The notes under the pieces: generated by a model
Database searches by the model: none
What the model saw: the letters and a program-made list of their open reading frames with translations, nothing else
What the model was told of the DNA's origin: nothing
Program-made: the position numbers and the translations under genes
Assembly (NCBI RefSeq): GCF_008704855.1
Contig: NZ_CP023691.1
Span: 3,100,001 to 3,164,000, forward strand
Source: Streptomyces platensis
GTDB lineage: Bacteria > Actinomycetota > Actinomycetes > Streptomycetales > Streptomycetaceae
Reading direction: 5' to 3'
Length of the DNA: 64,000 nt
In this document: positions 42,810 to 50,716 of the stretch, in pieces
Layout: every line of letters begins with the position of its first letter
Position numbering within the stretch: the stretch's first letter is position 1

Positions 42810-44393
42810 CTAACGGCTTTCCTGTACGGCGTCGGGGAGTTCCGGCTGTGGTGACAGCAACTCGGCCTCGCCGAGGTCGGGGGCCGGTCGGCGCAGCAGG
42901 GCGAGACTCATGACCACCAGCAAGGCCAGAATGCCGATCTCGACGAGCGCCGCCACCCTGACCCCATGGGTGAACGCCTTCCGGGCCATACCGAGCAGCT
43001 CGGCGCCGAGGTCACCGGGCAGTTGCCGGGCCACCCCGTTGGCACCGCCCAGAGTTGACCGAGCGGCCTCGACCAGGTCCGGACGCAGGCCGGACGGGAG
43101 CGAACCGGTGTCCATCTGGGAGCGGTAGACGGCAGCGGCGACGGATCCGGCGACGGCTACGCCCAGCGCGTTGCCGAGTTCGGCGCCCGTCTCCCCGATT
43201 CCCGAGGCGCTGCCCGCACGTTCGCGAGGCACGCTGCTGATGATCACGTCGTTCGTCAGGGCAAGCGCCGCCGAGATGCCGAAGGCCGGGATCGAGAAGC
43301 CGACGGCCGCCAGGGCGAGTCCGGACCTGTCGGTGACCTGGGCGATCATCGCCAGTCCGGCGACCGAGAACGCGAACCCCCCTGCCATGACCCATCCGGG
43401 ACGGATCCGGTTGGCCACCGCCGGGGCCAGCAAGGTACCGACGACCCCTGCGGTCATCGCGGGCAGCGCCCACAACCCCGCCTCCAGCGGGGGCAGTCCC
43501 AGCACCAGCTGGAAGTACTGCAAGATCAGGAACTGGGTGCCCGTCAGCACGAAGAGGCCCATGGTCTGCGCCCCCAGCGACACCCCGAAGGCCGGACGGG
43601 AGAAGAGCCTGAGGTCGAGCATCGGGTCGGTGAGCCGGAACTGCCGGCGGACGAAGACCACACCGAGGACCAGCCCGGCGCCCACAGCCACGAACGGGAT
43701 TTCCCGGACGCCGTCCTGGGCGAGTTGTTTGAAGCCATACACCACCGGCAGGACCGTGCCGATGGACAGCACCACACTGACCGCATCCAGACGCCCGGCC
43801 TTCGGACTGCGGGACTCCGGCAGCAGTATCGGGCCGGCGACCAGGAGAATCAGACCCACCGGCACACCGAGAAGGAACACCGAGCCGTACCAGAAATGCT
43901 CCAGCAGCACGCCGCCGATCAGCGGGCCGATCATTCCGCCGATGCTGAAGTTGGTCATCCACACCGCGATGGCGAAGCGGCGCTGTCCGGCATCGCGGAA
44001 CATGTTGCTGATCAGAGAGAGGGTCGAGGGCATCAAGGTGGCCCCGGCCACGCCCAGCAGGGCGCGAGCCGCGATGAGCATGCCGACATTCACCGAATAG
44101 GCAGCGAGAAGTGACGCGCAGGCGAAGGCGACGGCACCGATCAGCAGAAGTCTGCGGCGGCCGATCCAGTCGCCGAGAGTTCCCATCGTGGCGAGGAAAC
44201 CGGCGACCAGGAAACCGTAGATGTCGACGATCCAGAGCAATTCGGTGCTGCTCGGCCGTAAACCCTCGCTCAGCTGTGGCGCGGCGAGGTGCAGCACCGT
44301 CATGTCCAAGCCGATGAGGATCGTGGGCAGGGCGAGCACGGCAAGCCCGGTCCACTGCCTTCGGCCGGCCCGTATCGGGATGTCATCGCTCAC
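42810..44393 (-). CDS. MFS exporter, EmrB/QacA (DHA2, 14-span) type
   Basis: A 527-residue drug:proton antiporter. GTG 44393 has CAGGAG upstream at good spacing. About 14 hydrophobic spans can be counted from residue 13 to 510. Motif A appears as GTLGDWIGRRRLLLIGA near 71-87, and motif C as the Gly/Pro-rich segment GVLLEHFWYGSVFLLGVPVG near 160-180. The tail (PDLGEAELLSPQPELPDAVQ) is acidic. In its position beside a SARP and biosynthetic enzymes it is the probable product exporter and self-protection gene of cluster A. Confidence 0.9.
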   Translation of the reverse strand: MSDDIPIRAGRRQWTGLAVLALPTILIGLDMTVLHLAAPQLSEGLRPSSTELLWIVDIYGFLVAGFLATMGTLGDWIGRRRLLLIGAVAFACASLLAAYSVNVGMLIAARALLGVAGATLMPSTLSLISNMFRDAGQRRFAIAVWMTNFSIGGMIGPLIGGVLLEHFWYGSVFLLGVPVGLILLVAGPILLPESRSPKAGRLDAVSVVLSIGTVLPVVYGFKQLAQDGVREIPFVAVGAGLVLGVVFVRRQFRLTDPMLDLRLFSRPAFGVSLGAQTMGLFVLTGTQFLILQYFQLVLGLPPLEAGLWALPAMTAGVVGTLLAPAVANRIRPGWVMAGGFAFSVAGLAMIAQVTDRSGLALAAVGFSIPAFGISAALALTNDVIISSVPRERAGSASGIGETGAELGNALGVAVAGSVAAAVYRSQMDTGSLPSGLRPDLVEAARSTLGGANGVARQLPGDLGAELLGMARKAFTHGVRVAALVEIGILALLVVMSLALLRRPAPDLGEAELLSPQPELPDAVQESR

Positions 44394-44503
44394 AGATGGC
44401 TCCTGCTGTTCGCAGACCGACCGTCACAGCCGGCCCTTTCCGGTCTGGGCGATCATATGAACGCTGATTGCGCGTCCGCACGGAAGAAGATCCAAACCAG
44501 CCA

Positions 44504-45124
44504 TCAGGGGGCGGCCAGTTGGCCCGCGCAGTCGTCCAGCAGACGGCGCACCGCATACGTGACCGGGCGGGACAGAGCCTCTCCGGGCGTGAGCCACACG
44601 GCCTCGGTGCCCTCCGGCCCGAGGGTCACCTCGAAGTCCTCGCCCGCGTCCGGCAACAGCCGGTAGACGTGCCACAGATGAGCGTCGGCGCCACGGCGGC
44701 ATCCGTCTCCCGGAATCGGAGTGGTCGCCAGGTACTCCAGTGCACCGGCGGCGATACCGGTCTCCTCCTCGAGTTCCCTGGCCGCCGCGCGTTCGGGGGA
44801 CTCGTCACGCTCCATATGGCCGGCGGGCACCGTCAGGCCGAACGGGAACGCCGTACGGTCGAAGAAGAGGAAGCGCCCCCGGGGGTCCTGGACGAAGACA
44901 CCCGCCGTTTCGTGCCAGTACTCACCGTCGTCGGCCGTCCACCAATTGATGGCCGGATCCACCACCACCGCCCGGTCGGCCGCCCGTCCGCAGGCGTGGC
45001 ACAGGCAGTACCGTCTGCCGCTGTCCTCAGTGCGCCACTCGACCGCCTCGCCGTGGCAGTGCAGGCAGTAGTGGTGGGTGGCGCCGTCGTCGGGGACATC
45101 GGGTGGCAGAAAATCGAGTCGCAT
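44504..45124 (-). CDS. Nudix hydrolase with N-terminal zinc ribbon
   Basis: A 206-residue pyrophosphohydrolase. The Nudix box is perfect: GHMERDESPERAAARELEEETGI (consensus G-x5-E-x7-REUxEExGU), near residues 102-124. An N-terminal four-Cys ribbon (CLHCHG near 20, CLCHACG near 40) resembles the zinc module of NADH pyrophosphatase-like Nudix proteins. Next to GTP cyclohydrolase I, a plausible job is removal of pyrophosphate from 7,8-dihydroneopterin triphosphate, as FolQ-type Nudix enzymes do; alternatively it may act on a nucleotide intermediate. Both are inferences from context. Confidence 0.88.
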   Translation of the reverse strand: MRLDFLPPDVPDDGATHHYCLHCHGEAVEWRTEDSGRRYCLCHACGRAADRAVVVDPAINWWTADDGEYWHETAGVFVQDPRGRFLFFDRTAFPFGLTVPAGHMERDESPERAAARELEEETGIAAGALEYLATTPIPGDGCRRGADAHLWHVYRLLPDAGEDFEVTLGPEGTEAVWLTPGEALSRPVTYAVRRLLDDCAGQLAAP

Positions 45125-45243
45125 CCTCTTCTCCCTTGTCTTCCGTGCCCTTCCGCACCGTTCCCCTGGCGAGGGTCCGTGCGGCAGACAGCCCTCTGGC
45201 GTGTCTGCCGCACGGAGTCGGTGCGCCGGCAGGCGGCCGGGAG

Positions 45244-45780
45244 TCAGGCGTCGAGACCGAACCGGGTGAACAGCTCCTTGTCACCGGTGACATAGGAGGT
45301 GTCGGTGATCGCCGTCTGGTCGGACGGGCCCCGGCTGCACATGCACATATGGCGTCCAGTGGAGATCACCTTTGCCGCGCGGGCGCCACCCGAGCTCATG
45401 ATCTCCTCGGCGATGTCCTTCACCAGGTGCTCCTGGATCTGGAACCTGCGGCTGAACGCCTGCACCAGGCGGGGGAACTTGCCCAGGCCCAGGATCCGGT
45501 CGCCCGGCACGTACGAGACCGAGACCTTGCCGTAGAAGGGCAGGAAGTGGTGGGCGCAGATCGAGTAGTAGTTGATGTCGTGCACCCGGACCACACCGGC
45601 GTGCTCACCCTCGACGTCAACCGTGGTCTTCAAAATCTTCGAGGTGTCGATTTCATAACCGCTCAGCAGTTCGCGGTAGGCACGCACGATGCGCGGCTCG
45701 CACTCCGGCTCCCGGTACCAGTCCAGCGCACGCTTGTCGGTCGTGATATTGCCTTCGAGCCACTCTGCAATGCTGCTCAT
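45244..45780 (-). CDS. folE: GTP cyclohydrolase I (type IA)
   Basis: A 178-residue cytoplasmic enzyme that opens GTP to 7,8-dihydroneopterin triphosphate. The zinc ligands Cys75, His78 and Cys146 and the catalytic His77 and His144 are in place (SICAHHFLPFYGKVSVSYVP and TGRHMCMCSRG). Further family signatures are GLGKFPRLVQAFSRRFQIQE and the substrate-binding Glu in QIQEHL. The protein lacks part of the usual N-terminal helix pair, which is variable. ATG 45780 has AGGAGA. It is probably a pathway copy additional to the housekeeping folate enzyme, because it is embedded with an exporter, SARP, Nudix and PurC-like genes. Confidence 0.93.
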   Translation of the reverse strand: MSSIAEWLEGNITTDKRALDWYREPECEPRIVRAYRELLSGYEIDTSKILKTTVDVEGEHAGVVRVHDINYYSICAHHFLPFYGKVSVSYVPGDRILGLGKFPRLVQAFSRRFQIQEHLVKDIAEEIMSSGGARAAKVISTGRHMCMCSRGPSDQTAITDTSYVTGDKELFTRFGLDA

Positions 45781-45811
45781 GGTTTCTCCTGAGATGTCGG
45801 CTGAGACTTAC

Positions 45812-46216
45812 TCAATCGGATTCTGCCGGCGGCCAGCTCTGCGGGGGCCGCTGCCCGATGAATTCGATCACGACGTTCCGGTAGGGATGATTCCCCTTGT
45901 TGACCAGCCGGTGCGGCTTACCCCGGCGGCGGTGCACCACCTCACCGAGGTAATCGTCCTGGTCTTCTATCTCCCCGTCCTCGTACTCGAGTCGCACCTT
46001 TCCGGGGTTGTCCACGACGAATACGTAGTCCCACGGGTGTTCATGCCATTCGCTGGCGTCCTCGGGCTCCAATTCCAGGAGCCAGACCCTGGTACGTTCG
46101 TCCTCGAACAGCAGCTTCGTACCGGCGGTCCCGTAGTGACGGCCGGGCACCTTGCCCCGGAGTTCCTCCGGGATGTGCTCGTGGCCATGCCCGCTGCCGG
46201 TCTCCATCTGGGTCAT
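45812..46216 (-). CDS. Cupin-domain protein
   Basis: A 134-residue single-domain cupin. ATG 46216 follows AGGAGGTG. Motif 1 is DASEWHEHPWDYVFVVDNPG (two His and Asp/Glu for metal) near residues 54-73, and motif 2 is RRRGKPHRLVNKGNHPYRNV near 96-115. The N-terminus has a His/Glu-rich metal-binding-like start (GSGHGHEHIPEELRG). Such proteins act as isomerases, dioxygenases or epimerases, or just bind a ligand; the reaction cannot be told. It is the first minus-strand gene at the divergent SARP-controlled promoter, so it should be co-expressed with folE. Confidence 0.8.
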   Translation of the reverse strand: MTQMETGSGHGHEHIPEELRGKVPGRHYGTAGTKLLFEDERTRVWLLELEPEDASEWHEHPWDYVFVVDNPGKVRLEYEDGEIEDQDDYLGEVVHRRRGKPHRLVNKGNHPYRNVVIEFIGQRPPQSWPPAESD

Positions 46217-46288
46217 TTCCGGCTGACACCTCCTGGTGCGTTCTTGACGTGCGCTTTGATCTTGCGCCGGAGACAGGCTCTCCCGAGC

Positions 46289-46317
46289 GCATACAGAATC
46301 GGTACAGGTTCCGTACA
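46289..46317. promoter_or_regulatory. Putative SARP operator: three heptamers with 11-bp period
   Basis: GCATACA (46289), CGGTACA (46300) and CCGTACA (46311) are separated by four-base spacers, exactly 11 bases start to start, between the divergent cupin and purC-like genes. SARP activators are known to bind such heptamer direct repeats. A -10-like TAGCCT lies at 46358-46363 on the plus side, farther than the usual 8 bases, so which promoter is served is open. Confidence 0.6.
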
Positions 46318-46415
46318 TTCGCACATGCCCCTGGACCATTCCGTTCCGGCCCGGGTAGCCTCGGCCGGGATCTTGGAAAGGCCCGCAGCAACTACAGATC
46401 TGCAAAGGGGCAACC

Positions 46416-47114
46416 ATGTCGACCCACAAGGTCAAGCCCGATATCGAAGGCCGGAGCAAGAAGCTGTGGCGAAACAGCGATGGCACCTGCGACATAGAAC
46501 TCATTGCGAGTCTGCACAGCTACACGTATGGCCAGAACGGAATAATCCCGGAGACCGCCAAATTACGCCTGGACTTCTATGAGTCGGCCGCCTGGCGGCT
46601 CGCCGGCATGGGAGTGCGTACGGCATTCCGGGAACGGCTCGGGGACATCAGCTACCGGGCTGACTACGTGCCGGCGCCACCGTATGAGGTCATCGTGAAG
46701 AACATCGCCACCGGATCCACGGTCCGTAAGTATCCCGGACTGTTCGCGGAGGGCCACCGGTTCAGCCCGCCGGTGGTGAAGTTCGACTACCGGACCGATC
46801 CGGAGGACCAGCCGATCGGCGAGGACTATCTGCGAGCCGACGGCTGGGATGTCGAAGCGTTCCGGCAGTGTGCGCTGGAGTGCAACGAGGGCCTGCGCAG
46901 CTGGCTGGCGCCACTCGATCTCTGGGACTTCTGCCTGATCATGGGGATTGGCGCGGAGGGGGTGCCCGTCATCAACTCCGAGATCTCCCCGGACTGCATG
47001 CGGTTGCGCGACGAGGCCGGACGGCCGCTGGACAAGGACCTGTTCCGCCAGGGGGCCGAGCCGGCGGTCATCATCGACGCCTGGACCGACCTGGTGCACA
47101 GGGTCCGGGGATGA
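46416..47114 (+). CDS. SAICAR-synthetase-like (PurC family) enzyme
   Basis: A 232-residue ATP-dependent amide ligase relative. ATG 46416 follows AAAGGGG. PurC features: IEGRSKKLW at 10-18 (normally YEGKAKxIY), YEVIVKNIATGSTVRKYPG near 88-106 (normally VVVRNxAAGS), PPVVKFDYRTDPEDQPIGED near 116-135, and NEGLRSWLAPLDLWDFCLIMG with ISPDCMRLRDE (normally EVLTPDSSRxW). The first lobe differs strongly from housekeeping PurC (HSYTYGQNGII where KND-AFNG is expected), so a changed substrate is likely. PurC paralogues occur in the pentostatin and coformycin pathways (PenC/CofC), also beside an SDR. Housekeeping purC is expected elsewhere. Confidence 0.82.
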   Translation: MSTHKVKPDIEGRSKKLWRNSDGTCDIELIASLHSYTYGQNGIIPETAKLRLDFYESAAWRLAGMGVRTAFRERLGDISYRADYVPAPPYEVIVKNIATGSTVRKYPGLFAEGHRFSPPVVKFDYRTDPEDQPIGEDYLRADGWDVEAFRQCALECNEGLRSWLAPLDLWDFCLIMGIGAEGVPVINSEISPDCMRLRDEAGRPLDKDLFRQGAEPAVIIDAWTDLVHRVRG

Positions 47115-47824
47115 CGGCGGCGGAGCGGAACGCCGGCCGCACCGTGGTGCTGACCGGCGCCAACCGGGGCACCGGCCGGGCGATCGCCGAGACGCTGCAC
47201 ACGGCGGGCTGGCGGGTATGGGCCCTGGGGCGCACCCCGACCGATCCTCCCTGGCTGCGGGATGTCCCTTGCGACCTGCGGTACCCGGAGACGGTCGGCC
47301 CGGCAGTGAACCAGGTCGCCGAGGAGGCGGGCGCGCTGCATGCGGTGGTGGCCAACGGTGTGGTGCGGTCCCTGGGCGCCGTCGGGTCGCTGCCTCTCGC
47401 CCAGTGGCGGGAGGCGGTCGACGTCAACCTCACCGCGGTGCTCGCGCTGACCCAGGCGGCCCTTCCCCATCTGCGGGCCGGCGGCGGCCGGATCGTCCTG
47501 ATGGGAAGTCACGCGGGCAGCCGGTTCTTCGAGGGCGGAGCCGCGTACTGCGCGACCAAGGCGGCACTGAAGGCGCTCGCCGAGGTATTGCTGCTGGAGG
47601 AGCGGGTGCACGGCGTGTGCACCACGCTCGTCAGCCCCGGAGCGATCGCCAGCCTTCCGGGGGACGACTCCCCGCTGAAAATGGGGATGTCCTCGGTGGC
47701 CAGGACGGTGTGCTGGGCGCTGGAGGCTCCGGACGACACCGTGATCGGTGAGATCGAGCTCAGGCCGGCACGGCTGACCGGCCGGCCGGCGGTGTCCGGC
47801 CTCGACCGGCTCCAGGCCGTCTGA
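47111..47824 (+). CDS. Short-chain dehydrogenase/reductase of cluster A
   Basis: A 237-residue NAD(P)-dependent SDR coupled to the PurC-like gene by ATGA. Cofactor motif TGANRGTGRAIA near residues 15-26; the usual NNAG is replaced by VVANGV near 83; catalytic Ser and YxxxK are present in LMGSHAGSRFFEGGAAYCAT followed by KAAL (near 134-157). Length is normal. The Arg after the glycine motif and at WALGR favours NADPH. It could reduce a carbonyl on a pterin side chain (sepiapterin-reductase-like chemistry) or a ring ketone as PenB does for pentostatin; neither is shown by sequence alone. Confidence 0.88.
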   Translation: MTAAERNAGRTVVLTGANRGTGRAIAETLHTAGWRVWALGRTPTDPPWLRDVPCDLRYPETVGPAVNQVAEEAGALHAVVANGVVRSLGAVGSLPLAQWREAVDVNLTAVLALTQAALPHLRAGGGRIVLMGSHAGSRFFEGGAAYCATKAALKALAEVLLLEERVHGVCTTLVSPGAIASLPGDDSPLKMGMSSVARTVCWALEAPDDTVIGEIELRPARLTGRPAVSGLDRLQAV

Positions 47825-47835
47825 CAGGAGGCAAC

Positions 47836-48330
47836 ATGAGCGAGCACACGATCGTCGGTGACACCGAACAGCCCGAAGTGAGCTGGGACTTCGGCGTCGG
47901 GGTACTGTCCATCGCGGCGGATGGCCCGGTGCCCGGGAGCAACGGCTCCCCGAGCGTACGGATCAACTTCTCCTCCCGGATCTGGATCTCCCTGGACCGC
48001 AACGGCAGTCCGGTGTCCGTCGACATCCTCGATGCGCCGGCCATCATCGCGCGTCTCGTGCCGCCGGCCCGGCGCGGGGACCCCGGACCCGGCCCGGCGA
48101 CGGCAGCGGCGGGTGGCATTCCCTGGCTGCTGGACACCGACAGCGACTGGATCTGGGTCGAGTTGATCCGGTCGCCCATCTCCCAACGGCTCGAACGGAA
48201 CGGCCATGTGGAGCTGCGGCTCACCGACGACAGACCGACCCAGTTGAAGCTGCGGGTGCCGGTCACCGGGGCATCCAGCCGGGAACCGGTCGCCGGTGCC
48301 CCGGACCGTGCCGGGGCGGCGCTGCCGTGA
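47836..48330 (+). CDS. Unknown protein of cluster A
   Basis: A 164-residue protein with no recognised family. ATG 47836 follows ACAGGAGGCAAC, a strong SD. Composition is beta-rich and acidic at the N-terminus (EQPEVSWDFGVGVLSIA), with strands SVRINFSSRIWISLDRNG, SPVSVDILDAP, SDWIWVELIRSP and HVELRLTDDRPTQLKLRVPV separated by a Gly/Pro loop. No Cys and no cofactor motif are visible; no signal peptide. It overlaps the HAD gene by GTGA. It may be a small beta-sandwich partner or chaperone of the pathway enzymes. Confidence 0.7.
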   Translation: MSEHTIVGDTEQPEVSWDFGVGVLSIAADGPVPGSNGSPSVRINFSSRIWISLDRNGSPVSVDILDAPAIIARLVPPARRGDPGPGPATAAAGGIPWLLDTDSDWIWVELIRSPISQRLERNGHVELRLTDDRPTQLKLRVPVTGASSREPVAGAPDRAGAALP

Positions 48331-49160
48331 CCGCGCCGGACCGCGTCCGGCTCATCTGTACCGATTTCGACGGCACGCTGCTGAACACGGCCGGGACCGT
48401 CGGTCCGGTGACCCGGAGCGCCCTTGCCGTGGCGGCGGACCACGGCCTGCCGGTGGCGGGTGTCACCGGCAGGCCGCTGCGCGATGCCCTGGCCGTGGCG
48501 CGCGACCACGGCCTGGGCGGCCTGGTGGTGTGCAGCAACGGGGCGGTCACCGCCGAGGTGGACAGCGGGCGGGTGGTGATGTGCCGGGGCTTCGCCGGGC
48601 CCGAGGTGGGTCCGGTGCTCGGGCGGCTACGGGCCCGGCTGCCGGGCGTGGTGTTGGGGGTCGACTCGCTCCGGGGGCTGTTCCTGGAGCCGGACTTCGC
48701 CGCTCTGGTGCCCGACTGCTGGCCTCATCAGCAGGTCCCCGATGCGTTCGCCTCACTCGCCCGGGACGACCAGGTGGTCAAGATTCTGGCCGTCCATCCC
48801 ACCGTGCCGGGACCGGCGCTCGCCGAACCCCTCACCCGGCCGGAGGACGGCCTCAAAACCACCTGTTCCACCCCGTACTTTCTGGAGATCTCGCCGCGGG
48901 ACGTGGACAAGGGCGTGTCCCTGCGCTGGCTGGCCAGGTACTACGGCACCCGGATCACCGCCACCGCCGCGATCGGGGACATGCCGAACGATCTGCCGAT
49001 GCTGCACACTGCCGGGCTTGCCGCCGCGGTGGCCAACGCCCACCGGGACGTCCGGCGGGCTGCCGATCTGATCGTGCCCAGCAACGACGAGGAAGGAGTG
49101 GCGGACCTCATCATGATGGTGTGCCATGCGGGACAGGAGGCCCCGTACGCGGACCGTTGA
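48327..49160 (+). CDS. HAD-superfamily IIB phosphatase (Cof type)
   Basis: A 277-residue phosphatase with a C2 cap. Motif I is CTDFDGTLLN (nucleophile Asp13 and acid Asp15), motif II TGRP near 47, motif III Lys in VVKILAVHP near 151, and motif IV GDMPNDLPML near 215-224. Family members dephosphorylate sugar phosphates, FMN or pyridoxal phosphate. In this cluster it could complete the Nudix reaction (dihydroneopterin monophosphate to dihydroneopterin) or release a nucleoside 5'-phosphate; both are inferred. GTG start overlaps the preceding stop. It is the last plus-strand gene of cluster A. Confidence 0.88.
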   Translation: MTAPDRVRLICTDFDGTLLNTAGTVGPVTRSALAVAADHGLPVAGVTGRPLRDALAVARDHGLGGLVVCSNGAVTAEVDSGRVVMCRGFAGPEVGPVLGRLRARLPGVVLGVDSLRGLFLEPDFAALVPDCWPHQQVPDAFASLARDDQVVKILAVHPTVPGPALAEPLTRPEDGLKTTCSTPYFLEISPRDVDKGVSLRWLARYYGTRITATAAIGDMPNDLPMLHTAGLAAAVANAHRDVRRAADLIVPSNDEEGVADLIMMVCHAGQEAPYADR

Positions 49161-49172
49161 GGACACCGTGCG

Positions 49173-49208
49173 CGCCTGCCCTCCTCCGCCCCGCCGGCAG
49201 GGCAGGCG
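49173..49208. terminator. Terminator between converging hadIIB and lysR genes
   Basis: Stem CGCCTGCCCT/AGGGCAGGCG (10 perfect pairs), 16-base GC-rich loop, 13 bases after the HAD stop. It separates clusters A and B. Confidence 0.7.
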
Positions 49209-49272
49209 AGGGCCCCCGCCGGAGCCCGCTTCGGAGCCCTCGTCGCCCGACGGCATCGGCACCCCCTCGCCG

Positions 49273-50127
49273 CTACTCCTGTAGTTCCTCGGCCGCCCGC
49301 CAGGCCAGGTCGGCGAAGCGGGCGGCCTGGGGGTGGGCGCCGTGGGAGGGGTAGGCGAGGTAGGCGCGGACGGTGGGGGCGCCGGTGAGGGGGACGAGGC
49401 GGACGGAGGGGTGGGTGTAGCGGCGGGCGGCGGAGACCGGGGCGGTGCCGACGCCGAGGCCGACGGCCACCTGCTCCAGCCATTCGTCCATGTTGCGGCA
49501 TTCGGCGCCGACCGCGGGGCGCCGGCCGTCGGGCCACATGTCGGGGAAGGTGGTGCCGCTGACGGTGTTGATGATCAGTGGCAGGTCGGCGAGCTCCGCC
49601 CAGTCGAGTGCGGTGCGCTCGGCCAGCTGCCAGCTCGCGGGGACCGCCGCGATGCGGGACTCCTCGTAGAGGAGGACGGTGCGCAGGCCCTTCGGCAGGG
49701 GTTCGCCGCGCAGCAGGCCCAGGTGGGCCTGGCCGGTGTCGAGTCCGGCCTGGGGGGTGTCACAGCGGATGAATTCGACGCCGACCCCGGCCTCCTCGCC
49801 GAAGCGGGTGGCGAGTCGCGACAAACCCTGGGGAAGTCCCCAACTGAACCCGATGCGCAGTTTCTCCCCTTTCTGTAAATCCTGCAGCGCCGAATCGAGT
49901 TGGCGCAGCAGCGGGGCGACGGTGTCGCGCAGGGTTTGTCCTTTGTCGGTCAGCTCCGTTCTGCGGGTGCTGCGTTCGAAGAGCCGGACGCCCAGGGAGT
50001 CCTCAAGTGACCTGATGTTGCGGGTCAGGGTGGGCTGGGCGAGATGCAGGCGGCGGCCGGCGGCCGTGAAGCCGCCTTCCTCGGCTACGGCCAGAAAGCA
50101 GCGCAGATGACGCAGGTCGATGTTCAT
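49273..50127 (-). CDS. LysR-family regulator of cluster B
   Basis: About 284 residues from ATG 50127, which gives the standard LysR N-terminus (MNIDLRHLRCFLAVAEEG); ATG 50160, nearer to GGTGGAGA, would add 11 residues, and the true start is not settled. Helix-turn-helix GFTAAGRRLHLAQPTLTRNI and RSLEDSLGVRLFERSTR lie within residues 17-53. The effector domain begins near 90 (LRIGFSWGLPQGLS) and includes LIINTVSGTTFPDMWPDG. LysR proteins usually control a divergent operon; the next plus-strand gene, at 50717, starts the cluster-B enzymes. A 589-base gap between them is long for a LysR promoter. Confidence 0.88.
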   Translation of the reverse strand: MNIDLRHLRCFLAVAEEGGFTAAGRRLHLAQPTLTRNIRSLEDSLGVRLFERSTRRTELTDKGQTLRDTVAPLLRQLDSALQDLQKGEKLRIGFSWGLPQGLSRLATRFGEEAGVGVEFIRCDTPQAGLDTGQAHLGLLRGEPLPKGLRTVLLYEESRIAAVPASWQLAERTALDWAELADLPLIINTVSGTTFPDMWPDGRRPAVGAECRNMDEWLEQVAVGLGVGTAPVSAARRYTHPSVRLVPLTGAPTVRAYLAYPSHGAHPQAARFADLAWRAAEELQE

Positions 50128-50716
50128 TCGCTGAGCGTATAGGCGGTTCAGCAATTTCATTTCTCCACCCCCTGCCCAGTGTCTAGTGTTCTTGGTGCCG
50201 CCGAGCGGACAGCGCCCCCGGGAAGCACCGGGCCGGTAGCCGACGCCGCTGGTGTGCAGTCACACGTTCAACGGGGGTTATGTGCAAGGACGTTGGTGTA
50301 CGCCGTCAAGTGAGACGGCGCAAAATTCGGCCAAAGTGAAAGTAAAAGAGTCCCTGGCCCGTCGGGCCGTCCCGCAGGTGTCCGCGTGCGGAGTTCGTTT
50401 CCTCACTGCCCCTGCGAACGCTTCCTAGTTCCGTTACCGGACCGCACCGCCCCTTCGGCGGCGCGAGCTTCGGCTTGCTTGATTCGACCTAATGCGATGC
50501 GCCGGCCTTTCACCGTCGCTGCCTTGACGACCGTCACCCTCTGGTAAGTCTTTTTCCTTAACCTTTGCTGCCGCTTTTCCGGCTGCTCATTCACCTTCAC
50601 CCCTCACCTTCACCCTTCACCTTCCTCCGCGCCCCGGCATGCTGCCGCGGCGTGCCATCGGCTGCGTTTTCCGAAATGCCCCTTCTGCTGCCGTAAATCA
50701 CTGAGAAGGATTTGCT
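50128..50716. other. Long intergenic region upstream of cluster B, with a possible small basic ORF
   Basis: It contains the lysR promoter side, an AT-richer middle (50270-50360: ACTTTTGGCC-like, GTGAAAGTAAAAGAG) and the promoter of the cluster-B operon. A minus-strand frame (50403-50600) would encode 65 residues, very basic (KRQQRLRKKTYQRVTVVKAA), starting at GTG within GGTGAAGGGTGAAGGTGA repeats. I rate it at about 0.3 as a real gene. Confidence 0.5.

Noticed and set aside
46416..47824. Pentostatin or coformycin cluster
   Set aside because: A PurC-like and SDR pair is present, but the HisG-like first enzyme (PenA/CofA) is not, and FolE and Nudix are not part of those pathways. Kept only as an analogy.
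41713..49160. 7-deazapurine (toyocamycin/tubercidin-type) cluster
   Set aside because: GTP cyclohydrolase I fits, but QueD, QueE, QueC, GMP reductase, nitrile hydratase or UbiD-type partners are all missing.
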